This document shows positions 6,415-12,630 of a stretch of 14,188 bases of DNA, piece after piece. The notes under the pieces were generated by a model, which did no database searches, was not told the origin of the DNA, and saw only the letters and a list, made by a program, of their open reading frames with translations. Source of the DNA: JACRAO01 sp964490895. GTDB lineage: Bacteria; Bdellovibrionota; UBA1018. Position numbers and translations under genes: made by a program. Numbering within the stretch: the stretch's first letter is position 1; the number at the start of each line of letters is the position of its first letter. Where the stretch lies: contig CAZBEI010000026.1 in NCBI GenBank assembly GCA_964490895.1, positions 1 through 14,188 on the forward strand, written 5' to 3'.

Positions 6415-8973
6415 TTAATGCTTCACTGCCACAGAGGAACCCTTTCCGGACTCATCTCTCGCCAATTCGCCCAAACGAAAGGGAGATAAGGGCAGATTAT
6501 CAGACTTACGGAACAAGAAATCCTCTGGATTTTTCAGGTCTAAAGCCATCCTCAAAACCTGATCCACATGCTCAATGGCGATGATTCTCATTCCTTCTGT
6601 CAGCTCTTTTGGAATTTTCTTAAGCTCCGGCACATTTCCCTTGGGGATAAGCACAACCTTAATTTCACCCGCTTTTGCCGCTAGCAGTTTCTCTTTGAGC
6701 CCCCCGATGGGTAAAACACGCCCTCTGAGGGTAATCTCACCGGTCATAGCGAGATCTCTTTTGATCGGAATTTTAGTCAAAGCACTGGTAATAGCAGTGG
6801 CCATTGTAATACCTGCCGATGGGCCATCTTTTGGAACAGCTCCCTCAGGAACGTGCAAATGGATGTCAATATTTTGATAAAAATCTTTGTCTAATCCAAG
6901 AAGCTCCGCACGAGAACGCACATAGCTCATGGCCGTTGCCGCTGACTCTTGCATCACATCCCCGAGCTTGCCTGTAATTTTGACTTGGGCTTTGCCGGGC
7001 ACTACACTCACTTCGATTTGGAGAAGATCTCCCCCAGCCTCGGTGTAAGCCAGACCGTTGGCCAAGCCTATGTAATTGTGATCTTCCAATCTCCCTTGCG
7101 TGTATTTTGGAGGTCCCAAGAGCTCTTCTAAATCCATAGGGCCTATCCTAATCAGCTTGCTATTAGAGATTAAAGAAGCTTCTTTCAAAACAGCTCCTGT
7201 AAGGGTTTTGGCCGATTTTATTTTAGCTCTTTTTTCGGCAGTGATTTTCGAAATCTCAATTTTTTCAGCACTCCTGCCCTCTACAATTTTTCGGGCCACT
7301 TTTCTACACAAGGTGGCCACTGAGCGCTCGAGGTTCCGAACTCCCGCTTCGCGCGTGTATTGACGAATCAGAGAATAAACAGAGTCTGGTGTAATCTCTA
7401 AATCCTCGGGCTTGAGTCCGTGCAGGTTCATTTGTTTTTGAATGAGGTATTTTCTGACAATATTAAATTTTTCGTACTCCGTGTACCCTGCAATATAGAT
7501 CACTTCCATACGATCTAAGAGCGGTTTTGGAATGGTATGTGTTGTATTCGCTGTTAAAATAAACATGACTTTCGAAAGGTCATAATCCACCTCAATGTAG
7601 TGATCATTGAAAGCCACATTTTGCTCAGGGTCCAAGACTTCGAGAAGAGCAGAAGAGGGATCTCCTCTAAAATCCATGCTCATTTTATCCACTTCATCGA
7701 GCAAAAATACAGGGTTCGAGGTGCCCGCTTTTTTTAGATACTGCACAATTTTTCCAGGCAATGCTCCGACATAGGTGCGCCGATGGCCTCTGATTTCGGC
7801 TTCGTCCCTCACGCCTCCCAATGAACATCGCACAAATTTTTTATTTAAGGACCTTGCAATAGATTTTGCGAGCGAAGTTTTCCCAACCCCCGGGGGACCT
7901 ACAAAACAAAGGATCTGGCCCTTTGTGTTCTCGGTCAATACTCGGACGGCCAGGTATTCTAAAATGCGTTCTTTGACTTCTTCTAACCCATAATGATCTT
8001 CTTCTAAAACTTGATTTGCGACTTCGATATCATTGCGATCCGGAGAGTACTCAGCCCACGGAAGACTGATAATCCAATCGATGTAATTTCGAATCACTGT
8101 GGCCTCCGCTGACATGGGAGACATCATTTTGAGTTTTTTCAACTCTCGCGAAGCTTTTTCTTTGGCCTCTTTAGTCATAGGCTTGGAACGGATCTGTTTT
8201 TCAATGAACTGAAGCTCGACTTTAAATTCGTCTTTTTCGCCCAACTCCTTTTGAATGGCCTGCATTTGTTCATTTAAGTAGTATTCTTTTTGGGAGCGCT
8301 CCATTTGCTTTTTGACGCGAGTTCGGATCCTTCTTTCCACTTGGAGAATTTCAATTTCACCTTGCAAAAGGCTGAGGAGCTTTTCGAGACGTTTTGCGAC
8401 ATCTACCAACTCTAAAATTTCTTGTTTGTCTTCTAACTTCAGATTTAGATGAGCTACGATGAGATCAGAAAGTCGCGAAGGCTCTTCGATGCTGTTGACA
8501 CTCATTAGCATTTCGGGAGGGATGCGTTTGTTTAACTTCACATAGTTTTCGAATGTTCCCTTAAGGGAGCGCAGCATGGCTTCCATTTCGATAGAGACTT
8601 CGTTGGTGGGCAAAACCTCCTCAACCACAGCCTCAATTAACCCTTCTGTCTCAATGTACTCGACAATACGGGCTCGGCGTTTGCCTTCTATAAGCACCTT
8701 TACGGTGTTGTCCGGAAGTCTTAAAATTTGTAAAATCGTACCCAAGGTTCCAATCGTGAAGATGTCTTTTTCGCCAGGATTTACCGTTGTAGCTTGACGC
8801 TGCGCAACTAAAAATAATTCGATCTTTTTGGTGACGCATTCTTCGAGCGCATTGATGGATTTTTCTCTTCCGACAAAGAGTGGAACAACCATGTGCGGAA
8901 AAACAATGACGTCTCTCAAGGGTAAGAGCGGAACTCTCAAGGGGGTTTCTTTCGGGTTAGGTTTTGTTGACAT
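6415..8973 (-). CDS. lon: ATP-dependent protease Lon
   Basis: Lon is a cytosolic homo-hexameric AAA+ serine protease that unfolds and degrades damaged and regulatory proteins. The 852 residues are in the normal order: an N-terminal LonN substrate domain (PLLPLRDVIVFPHMVVPLFVGR, about 14-35), helical linker (about 200-300), Walker A GPPGVGKTS (359-367), Walker B FLLDEVDK (423-430) and the C-terminal protease domain. The catalytic dyad is S719 in PKDGPSAG and K762 in GGLKEKLLAAK, with the same 43-residue spacing as S679/K722 of E. coli. About 35 residues follow the usual end (EHVDQVLRMAL), a modest polar tail. The Shine-Dalgarno TAAGGAGGT is strong but 13 bases from the ATG, and no better-placed start exists. 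It follows nrnA by 58 bp and precedes rpsL by about 140 bp. Confidence 0.98.
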   Translation of the reverse strand: MSTKPNPKETPLRVPLLPLRDVIVFPHMVVPLFVGREKSINALEECVTKKIELFLVAQRQATTVNPGEKDIFTIGTLGTILQILRLPDNTVKVLIEGKRRARIVEYIETEGLIEAVVEEVLPTNEVSIEMEAMLRSLKGTFENYVKLNKRIPPEMLMSVNSIEEPSRLSDLIVAHLNLKLEDKQEILELVDVAKRLEKLLSLLQGEIEILQVERRIRTRVKKQMERSQKEYYLNEQMQAIQKELGEKDEFKVELQFIEKQIRSKPMTKEAKEKASRELKKLKMMSPMSAEATVIRNYIDWIISLPWAEYSPDRNDIEVANQVLEEDHYGLEEVKERILEYLAVRVLTENTKGQILCFVGPPGVGKTSLAKSIARSLNKKFVRCSLGGVRDEAEIRGHRRTYVGALPGKIVQYLKKAGTSNPVFLLDEVDKMSMDFRGDPSSALLEVLDPEQNVAFNDHYIEVDYDLSKVMFILTANTTHTIPKPLLDRMEVIYIAGYTEYEKFNIVRKYLIQKQMNLHGLKPEDLEITPDSVYSLIRQYTREAGVRNLERSVATLCRKVARKIVEGRSAEKIEISKITAEKRAKIKSAKTLTGAVLKEASLISNSKLIRIGPMDLEELLGPPKYTQGRLEDHNYIGLANGLAYTEAGGDLLQIEVSVVPGKAQVKITGKLGDVMQESAATAMSYVRSRAELLGLDKDFYQNIDIHLHVPEGAVPKDGPSAGITMATAITSALTKIPIKRDLAMTGEITLRGRVLPIGGLKEKLLAAKAGEIKVVLIPKGNVPELKKIPKELTEGMRIIAIEHVDQVLRMALDLKNPEDFLFRKSDNLPLSPFRLGELARDESGKGSSVAVKH

Positions 8974-8985
8974 ATATTGTCGTAA

Positions 8986-8994
8986 ACCTCCTTA
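8986..8994 (-). promoter_or_regulatory. Strong but distant ribosome binding site of lon
   Basis: The minus strand reads TAAGGAGGT, a 9-base complement to the 16S rRNA anti-Shine-Dalgarno. From the final G of GGAGG to the ATG at 8973 there are 13 bases, longer than the usual 5-9. No in-frame ATG, GTG or TTG lies nearer, so 8973 stays the most likely start. Confidence 0.6.
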
Positions 8995-9031
8995 CTACTA
9001 CTACACCACAGGAATAGCCCCAGTGCAAACG

Positions 9032-10102
9032 TTAAGTGATTTCTTTGGATTTACCGAATTTTTCGAAATTTTGAACAATGGTCTCGAGTCGTTTAATCAC
9101 AGCCTCAACGGTTTTGGCGAGAGGCGCACTGAGAGCCAAACCTGCTGCAAACTCGTGCCCTCCGCCGCCCAGTTCCATAGCGACCTTGTTGATCACAACC
9201 TTGCCTTTGGACTTGATAGAAACTCGGACTTGAGTGTCTTCTTCCTCACGGAAAAAACAAACGACTTCGGCGTCTTTTAATAAAAGAAGCAAGTTGAGAA
9301 AAGACTGGGTGTCATCTGCAGAAGCTTGGTGTTTTTTTCTGAGTTCTAACCCCATTTCGAGCCACGCAACTTTGCCGCCCGCGGTCACATGAACGTTTTG
9401 CAGCATGTGCCCTAAAAGCTGGAGATGAGTGAGCTCCTTCGAAGAGTAAATAGCTTGGTAAATTTCCTCCGGATTAACTTCTAATTCTATCATTTCTGCA
9501 GCAATTCTGTGAGCCTGCGCAGTCGTGCGAGAATACCTAAAACTATTGGTGTCCGTCATGACCGAGACATAAAGTCCAGTCGCCACATCTTTATTGAGTT
9601 TAGAAATATTTAATTCTTGAAACAGGGAATAAAGCATCTCTCCAATACTACTGGAAGCCGGATTAGAGAGTAAAAGAGCGTGTGGAGGGTAGCTGATCTC
9701 TTGAGGGCCCACAATGCTAGGGTGGTGATCTAAAAATACAATTTTTTTAGCTCTCAAGGACATTTCAGCCCAAAGTTTTCCAAGACGCCTCGGGTCATTG
9801 GTGTCCAAAATGACCCAAAGATCGCAGGTATCCCAAAGTTCAACCTCGCCTGGGCCCAAGAGAATATTATTTTTTGGGTCTAAAAATCGATACCGCTTAG
9901 GCAGCGGGTCTGGATTATAGACACGACAGGCTTTTCTCGCTCTTTTCAAATAATGATAAAAAGCGGCCTCTGCGCCCAGTCCATCTCCGTCCGGCAGAGC
10001 GTGGGTCGAAATTAACACGCGTTTTGCCGTATCCAGCCAAGTCTTAAACCTCTGATATTCCTTCGTTTTTGAAAGCTCTGGTAACTTTTCTTTCCCGCTC
10101 AA
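9032..10102 (-). CDS. nrnA: DHH/DHHA1 phosphoesterase, NrnA type (nanoRNase / pAp phosphatase)
   Basis: NrnA-type enzymes degrade 2-5-nt RNA fragments and dephosphorylate pAp using Mn2+. From the upstream in-frame TTG at 10132, the metal-binding motifs are HALPDGDGLGAE (44-55), ILDTND (108-113), LDHH (134-137) and VMTDTNSFRYS (191-201). The DHHA1 substrate-binding motif GGGGHEFAAG is at 322-331. All catalytic Asp and His residues are kept. No ATG lies before the first motif. I chose the TTG at 10102, because AGGAG lies 6 bases before it, giving 356 residues; the TTG at 10132 would give 366 but has poor ribosome-binding signals. It reads toward lon (58 bp gap, no terminator seen), so co-transcription is plausible. 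It diverges from the gene at 10152 with under 50 bp between starts. Confidence 0.9.
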   Translation of the reverse strand: MSGKEKLPELSKTKEYQRFKTWLDTAKRVLISTHALPDGDGLGAEAAFYHYLKRARKACRVYNPDPLPKRYRFLDPKNNILLGPGEVELWDTCDLWVILDTNDPRRLGKLWAEMSLRAKKIVFLDHHPSIVGPQEISYPPHALLLSNPASSSIGEMLYSLFQELNISKLNKDVATGLYVSVMTDTNSFRYSRTTAQAHRIAAEMIELEVNPEEIYQAIYSSKELTHLQLLGHMLQNVHVTAGGKVAWLEMGLELRKKHQASADDTQSFLNLLLLLKDAEVVCFFREEEDTQVRVSIKSKGKVVINKVAMELGGGGHEFAAGLALSAPLAKTVEAVIKRLETIVQNFEKFGKSKEIT

Positions 10103-10108
10103 GCCAAA

Positions 10109-10113
10109 CTCCT
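10109..10113 (-). promoter_or_regulatory. Ribosome binding site that fixes the TTG start of nrnA
   Basis: The minus strand reads AGGAG, then six bases (TTTGGC), then TTG at 10102. This is ideal spacing and favours the 10102 start over the upstream in-frame TTG at 10132. Confidence 0.5.
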
Positions 10114-10151
10114 GACCTACCGAAAAATCCAATAGAGGATTTAAATTTCGG

Positions 10152-10592
10152 ATGAAATTATCTAAAAAAACTGCTGCACACTCTCAAGGCCTCTTTCATA
10201 GTCCTGGGCATAGTCCTGGGCATAGCCCTGGGCATAGCCAAGGGCATGGTCCTGGGCATAGCCAAGGGCCTTTGTCCCGAACCGAACCAAAAACAGATCC
10301 ACTTTACGTCATTTTCGAACAACACCTGTTTAATTTTCAGGATTCTGATTCGGACCGTAAAACCTTCATCCACAATATTATCATGGATTACCTCACTTAC
10401 TTACGTAAGCTTAATATCACAGTCCCGAAGTCTCTGGAACAACCGATTATCGAGGAGCTTTATGAGCAAATCAATACCATGCTCGTGAAAAAAATATACG
10501 GTTGCCACAGCATTGATAACTTTCAGAAACACCTGCCGACTCAAGAAAAGAAAAAAGCCCTGAATCGGTACTCAAAGTTGGGGGCGAGGTAA
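10152..10592 (+). CDS. Small protein of unknown function with His/Gly/Pro tetrapeptide repeat
   Basis: A 146-residue protein I do not recognise. Residues 1-15 are basic (MKLSKKTAAHSQGLF). Residues 16-39 are six tetrapeptides of the form H-[SG]-[PQ]-G, encoded by a 12-bp tandem repeat. From about 48 on it looks like a folded mostly helical domain: PLYVIFEQHLFNF, then a predicted helix around KTFIHNIIMDYLTYLRKL, then EQPIIEELYEQINTMLVKK, ending in a basic tail. No signal peptide or membrane segment is seen. The real-protein look of the C-terminal domain, not the repeat, is the reason to accept the gene. The histidines could bind metal, but this is speculation. An AGAGGA lies 12 bases before the ATG, weakly placed. 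It is divergent from nrnA. Confidence 0.65.
   Translation: MKLSKKTAAHSQGLFHSPGHSPGHSPGHSQGHGPGHSQGPLSRTEPKTDPLYVIFEQHLFNFQDSDSDRKTFIHNIIMDYLTYLRKLNITVPKSLEQPIIEELYEQINTMLVKKIYGCHSIDNFQKHLPTQEKKKALNRYSKLGAR
10197..10268 (+). repeat. Six tandem 12-bp repeats inside a coding region
   Basis: Six contiguous 12-bp units: CATAGTCCTGGG twice, CATAGCCCTGGG, CATAGCCAAGGG, CATGGTCCTGGG and CATAGCCAAGGG. Each encodes one H-[SG]-[PQ]-G tetrapeptide. Because the unit is a multiple of three, gain or loss of copies would change protein length but not the frame. The first two copies are identical, which suggests recent duplication. Confidence 0.9.
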
Positions 10593-10849
10593 TTGGCGCA
10601 GGCGCGACAGCACCGAGCAAAAAAGTAACTCTCTGTGGGTTGGATTCTGCATGAAGAGTGCCCACTAAATTTAATATTTTAATTTAAATTTTTTATAAAA
10701 AAGGTTAATTTTTATTTATATTTTTTGCTAAAATAATCGTATTTTTAAGCATTTTTTTGTTGTTTTTTTGGTTTTATTGAGAGATAAGTACTCATGTTTT
10801 TTTAAGACACATACATGTCTTAAAAAAATAATTCTAGGAGAATTAAAAA
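10593..10849. other. Intergenic region, extremely AT-rich, promoter and hairpin upstream of the DUF222-like gene
   Basis: From about 10665 to 10790 the DNA is almost entirely A and T. It contains TTTTTGCTAAAATAAT (10722-10737), which includes a candidate -10 (TAAAAT, 10729-10734) preceded by only a weak -35 (TTAATT, 10705-10710, spacer 18). No strong terminator for the upstream gene is visible and no coding potential is seen. The hairpin at 10797-10828 is listed separately. Confidence 0.45.
10797..10828 (+). promoter_or_regulatory. Perfect 13-bp inverted repeat in the leader of the DUF222-like gene
   Basis: TTTTTTTAAGACA (10797-10809), a 6-base loop CATACA, then the exact reverse complement TGTCTTAAAAAAA (10816-10828). 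It ends 7 bases before the AGGAG Shine-Dalgarno (10836-10840), which is 9 bases before the ATG at 10850. No U-tract follows on either strand, so a standard terminator is unlikely. A leader hairpin or a protein-binding palindrome is more plausible. Confidence 0.65.
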
Positions 10850-11797
10850 ATGACTGCATTTAATTTAAAAAGTTTGTCCGACGTAGAACTTCTTGCTCAA
10901 ACTGAAAAAACTGTTCTTCAAGAAAGAGAATGCACCAACCTCGTCTTAGACCACCTCCGAGAAGTGGAGAAAAGGCGACTTTATGCAAAGCTTGGCTTTA
11001 GCAGCATGTTTCAGTATTGCACCAAGCACCTCAAATACTGCAATGCCAGTGCCCAGCTTAGGATTGACGCCATGAGGTTGTCCCAAGAAGTTCCATCGAT
11101 CAAGGCTTCTTTAGAAAATGGGGCTCTTAACTTGTCTACAATTGGGAGTTTTCAGAAGTTTGTTCGACATGAAAAGTCTCAAAAGAAAAATTATACGACT
11201 CAAGCCAAAAAAGAATTTATAAAACAAATAGAAAACAAATCTAAAGAAGAAGCGGAGAAGCTATTTTCTGCAATCTCCCCTGGGATGATCCCCAAAGAAA
11301 AAAAGAGAGTCATCAGTCCCACTGAGACTGAAATTAAATTTATTGCAAATGACGAACTTCTCAAACTCATGGACCAGATGAAGTGTAAGCTCATTCAAAA
11401 AGGCAATCTCAATCCAAGCATTGCAGGGATTATTGAGGCAGCGCTAAAGAAAGCTTTGAAGGTTTCTGGAGGGAAAGTGGAAAGTAAAACTACTTCGCCT
11501 GGCGAAGTGACTTCGCTTTCCAGCTCTACTGTCAAAGTAGGTCAAAAGCCAGCTGCCACTTCGCCCAGAGAAGTAGATTCTCAAACTAAAATCCCCACTG
11601 TTAAAGTAGCCCAAAAGCTAAAAGCTACTTCTCCAGAAGAAGTAAAAACTGTGCAAAATGCCCCTTCAAAAATAGCGGCCAAAGAAGGGTCTAAAAGTTT
11701 AGAGAGTACTTCGCATGGCGAAGCAACTACCCACAATATCACTCAAGCTATTGCAGAGTTTGGGATTTCGAAAATCGAGCCTTATTTGAAGCTATAG
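10850..11797 (+). CDS. DUF222/HNH-endonuclease-family N-terminal domain protein lacking the HNH nuclease
   Basis: 315 residues. Residues 1-110 (NLKSLSDVELL..., then HLREVEKRRLYAKLGFSSMF at 35-54, then AQLRIDAMRL at 68-77) resemble the N-terminal domain of HNH proteins that I recall as common in Bdellovibrio-like genomes. The helical region to about 205 (LNPSIAGIIEAALKKAL) also matches the part before the nuclease. The expected C-terminal HNH (Cys/His pairs and a DH motif) is absent. Residues 210-292 are instead low complexity with TSPGEV (215), TSPREV (237), TSPEEV (260) and TSHGEA (287), encoded by palindromic DNA. The unit TVKVxQK also repeats 69 bp apart. A short tail AIAEFGISKIEPYLKL ends the protein. 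Nuclease activity is therefore unlikely; any role in DNA or protein binding is unknown. It has a good AGGAG ribosome binding site. Confidence 0.75.
   Translation: MTAFNLKSLSDVELLAQTEKTVLQERECTNLVLDHLREVEKRRLYAKLGFSSMFQYCTKHLKYCNASAQLRIDAMRLSQEVPSIKASLENGALNLSTIGSFQKFVRHEKSQKKNYTTQAKKEFIKQIENKSKEEAEKLFSAISPGMIPKEKKRVISPTETEIKFIANDELLKLMDQMKCKLIQKGNLNPSIAGIIEAALKKALKVSGGKVESKTTSPGEVTSLSSSTVKVGQKPAATSPREVDSQTKIPTVKVAQKLKATSPEEVKTVQNAPSKIAAKEGSKSLESTSHGEATTHNITQAIAEFGISKIEPYLKL
11492..11724 (+). repeat. Four in-frame palindromic elements encoding TSPxEV
   Basis: Four 17-base elements: 11492-11508 (ACTTCGCC-T-GGCGAAGT, perfect 8-bp arms), 11558-11574 (two arm mismatches), 11627-11643 (ACTTCTCC-A-GAAGAAGT, one mismatch) and 11708-11724 (two mismatches). 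All are in the same reading frame and orientation and encode TSPGEV, TSPREV, TSPEEV and TSHGEA. An extra half-site ACTTCGC lies at 11510-11516. Palindromic structure kept within coding DNA recalls the Rickettsia palindromic elements that insert in frame into genes. Confidence 0.75.
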
Positions 11798-11836
11798 ACG
11801 AGAGTGATGTGAAATTTATTTATTTAATAATTTATA

Positions 11837-11864
11837 TTGACTAACGTTTTTGCTGTGATAATAA
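11837..11864 (+). promoter_or_regulatory. Predicted promoter of the VanX-like lipoprotein gene
   Basis: TTGACT (11837-11842, 5/6) and TAATAA (11859-11864), spacer 16, or alternatively GATAAT (11857-11862, 5/6) preceded by an extended -10 TG (11854-11855). Transcription would start near 11870. This leaves the ATG at 11885 about 15 bases into the message, a point relevant to the frame problem in this gene. Confidence 0.5.
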
Positions 11865-11915
11865 ACCGCCACGACATCCATTAAATGCTGTTTTTTTCTT
11901 TTTCTGATTCTCGTA

Positions 11916-12542
11916 GTGGCCACAGGCTGCCAAAGCACAAAACCCCCAAAAGCCACACCACACGAAAAAGAATATGAAGAAGAATTCGTAGAACTTTTAT
12001 CCTTAGACCCCACCTTTGTTTTAGATATCAAATATGCCACTGGCGATAACTTTACACACAAAGTAGTCTATCCTGTTGCAAAGTGTTTTTTGCGAGCAAG
12101 TGTCGCACAAAAACTTGTCCTTGTTCAGAGAGATCTCAAAAAACAGGGCTTACGTCTTAAGTTATGGGACTGCTATAGACCTTTTTCTGTGCAGCAAAAA
12201 TTCTGGGAAATCATGCCAAACGAAAATTATGTTGCAAAGCCTGTCCTCAAAGATGGAGTTCCGGTAGAGGGCTCGAAACACAATCGTGGCGCCGCAGTAG
12301 ATATAACCCTCATCGACAAAACTGGGAAAGAATTAAAAATGCCAACTCCCTATGATGATTTTACTGAAAAAGCCCACAGAGACTATCCGCACAATTCAAA
12401 AACAGCTCAAAAAAACATGAAGCTTTTAGAGTCCTCGATGATGGCTCGTGGGTTTACGCCCTTTCCTACCGAGTGGTGGCATTTTGATGGGCCCGGCTGG
12501 GCCAACCATGCGCTCTCTAATTTTCAGATTCAGTCAAAGTAG
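11916..12542 (+). CDS. VanX/DdpX-type D-alanyl-D-alanine dipeptidase, probable lipoprotein; start unresolved
   Basis: Peptidase family M15D enzymes cleave D-Ala-D-Ala. Numbered from the GTG at 11916, the zinc and catalytic residues are complete: H122 and D129 in SKHNRGAAVD (120-129), E186 and H189 in EWWHFD (186-191), plus R88 in DCYRPF. The GTG is probably not the true start: it gives MATGCQS, cutting off a signal peptide. The same frame upstream reads KCCFFLFLILVVATGC, a lipoprotein signal with lipobox cysteine, open back to 11865, but it contains no ATG, GTG or TTG start. The only nearby ATG (11885) is one base out of frame across a run of seven Ts. The catalytic core is certain. Export as a membrane-anchored lipoprotein acting in the periplasm is likely. 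Physiologically, peptidoglycan turnover is more likely than vancomycin resistance, because no vanH or vanA neighbours are present. Confidence 0.9.
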   Translation: MATGCQSTKPPKATPHEKEYEEEFVELLSLDPTFVLDIKYATGDNFTHKVVYPVAKCFLRASVAQKLVLVQRDLKKQGLRLKLWDCYRPFSVQQKFWEIMPNENYVAKPVLKDGVPVEGSKHNRGAAVDITLIDKTGKELKMPTPYDDFTEKAHRDYPHNSKTAQKNMKLLESSMMARGFTPFPTEWWHFDGPGWANHALSNFQIQSK

Positions 12543-12561
12543 TTCTACCTTCTGTAGAATT
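12541..12561 (+). terminator. Weak hairpin overlapping the stop codon of the VanX-like gene
   Basis: TTCTAC (12543-12548), a 5-base loop, then GTAGAA (12554-12559), extendable by a G-U and an A-T pair, followed by only a short T run (12560-12562). It could help terminate the plus-strand transcript, but the stem is AT-rich and the U-tract is poor. Confidence 0.25.
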
Positions 12562-12585
12562 TGGAGAGAAAAAAATACAATCCTA

Positions 12586-12625
12586 TCTTGGAGTTTCTTG
12601 GACTTTCCTGGACTATCTTGGAAGA
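12586..12625. repeat. Four 10-bp tandem repeats between convergent genes
   Basis: TCTTGGAGTT, TCTTGGACTT, TCCTGGACTA and TCTTGGAAGA follow one another with an exact 10-bp period, sharing TCyTGGA. They lie in the 88-bp gap between two convergent stop codons. With a period near one helical turn, the repeated bases face the same side of the DNA. Confidence 0.7.
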
Positions 12626-12630
12626 GAAAA

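Noticed and set aside
10158..10373. Minus-strand frame encoding MPRTMP-type repeats
   Set aside because: This is the reverse of the 12-bp repeat. The plus frame continues into a folded-looking domain and is preferred, though the antisense frame is long for its region.
10797..10828. Bidirectional rho-independent terminator
   Set aside because: The T and A tracts form part of the stem, no U-tract follows it on either strand, and it lies just before a ribosome binding site.
11916..12542. Vancomycin-resistance VanX
   Set aside because: No vanH, vanA or vanRS genes are nearby and the protein appears to be a lipoprotein. The family fits general D-Ala-D-Ala turnover.
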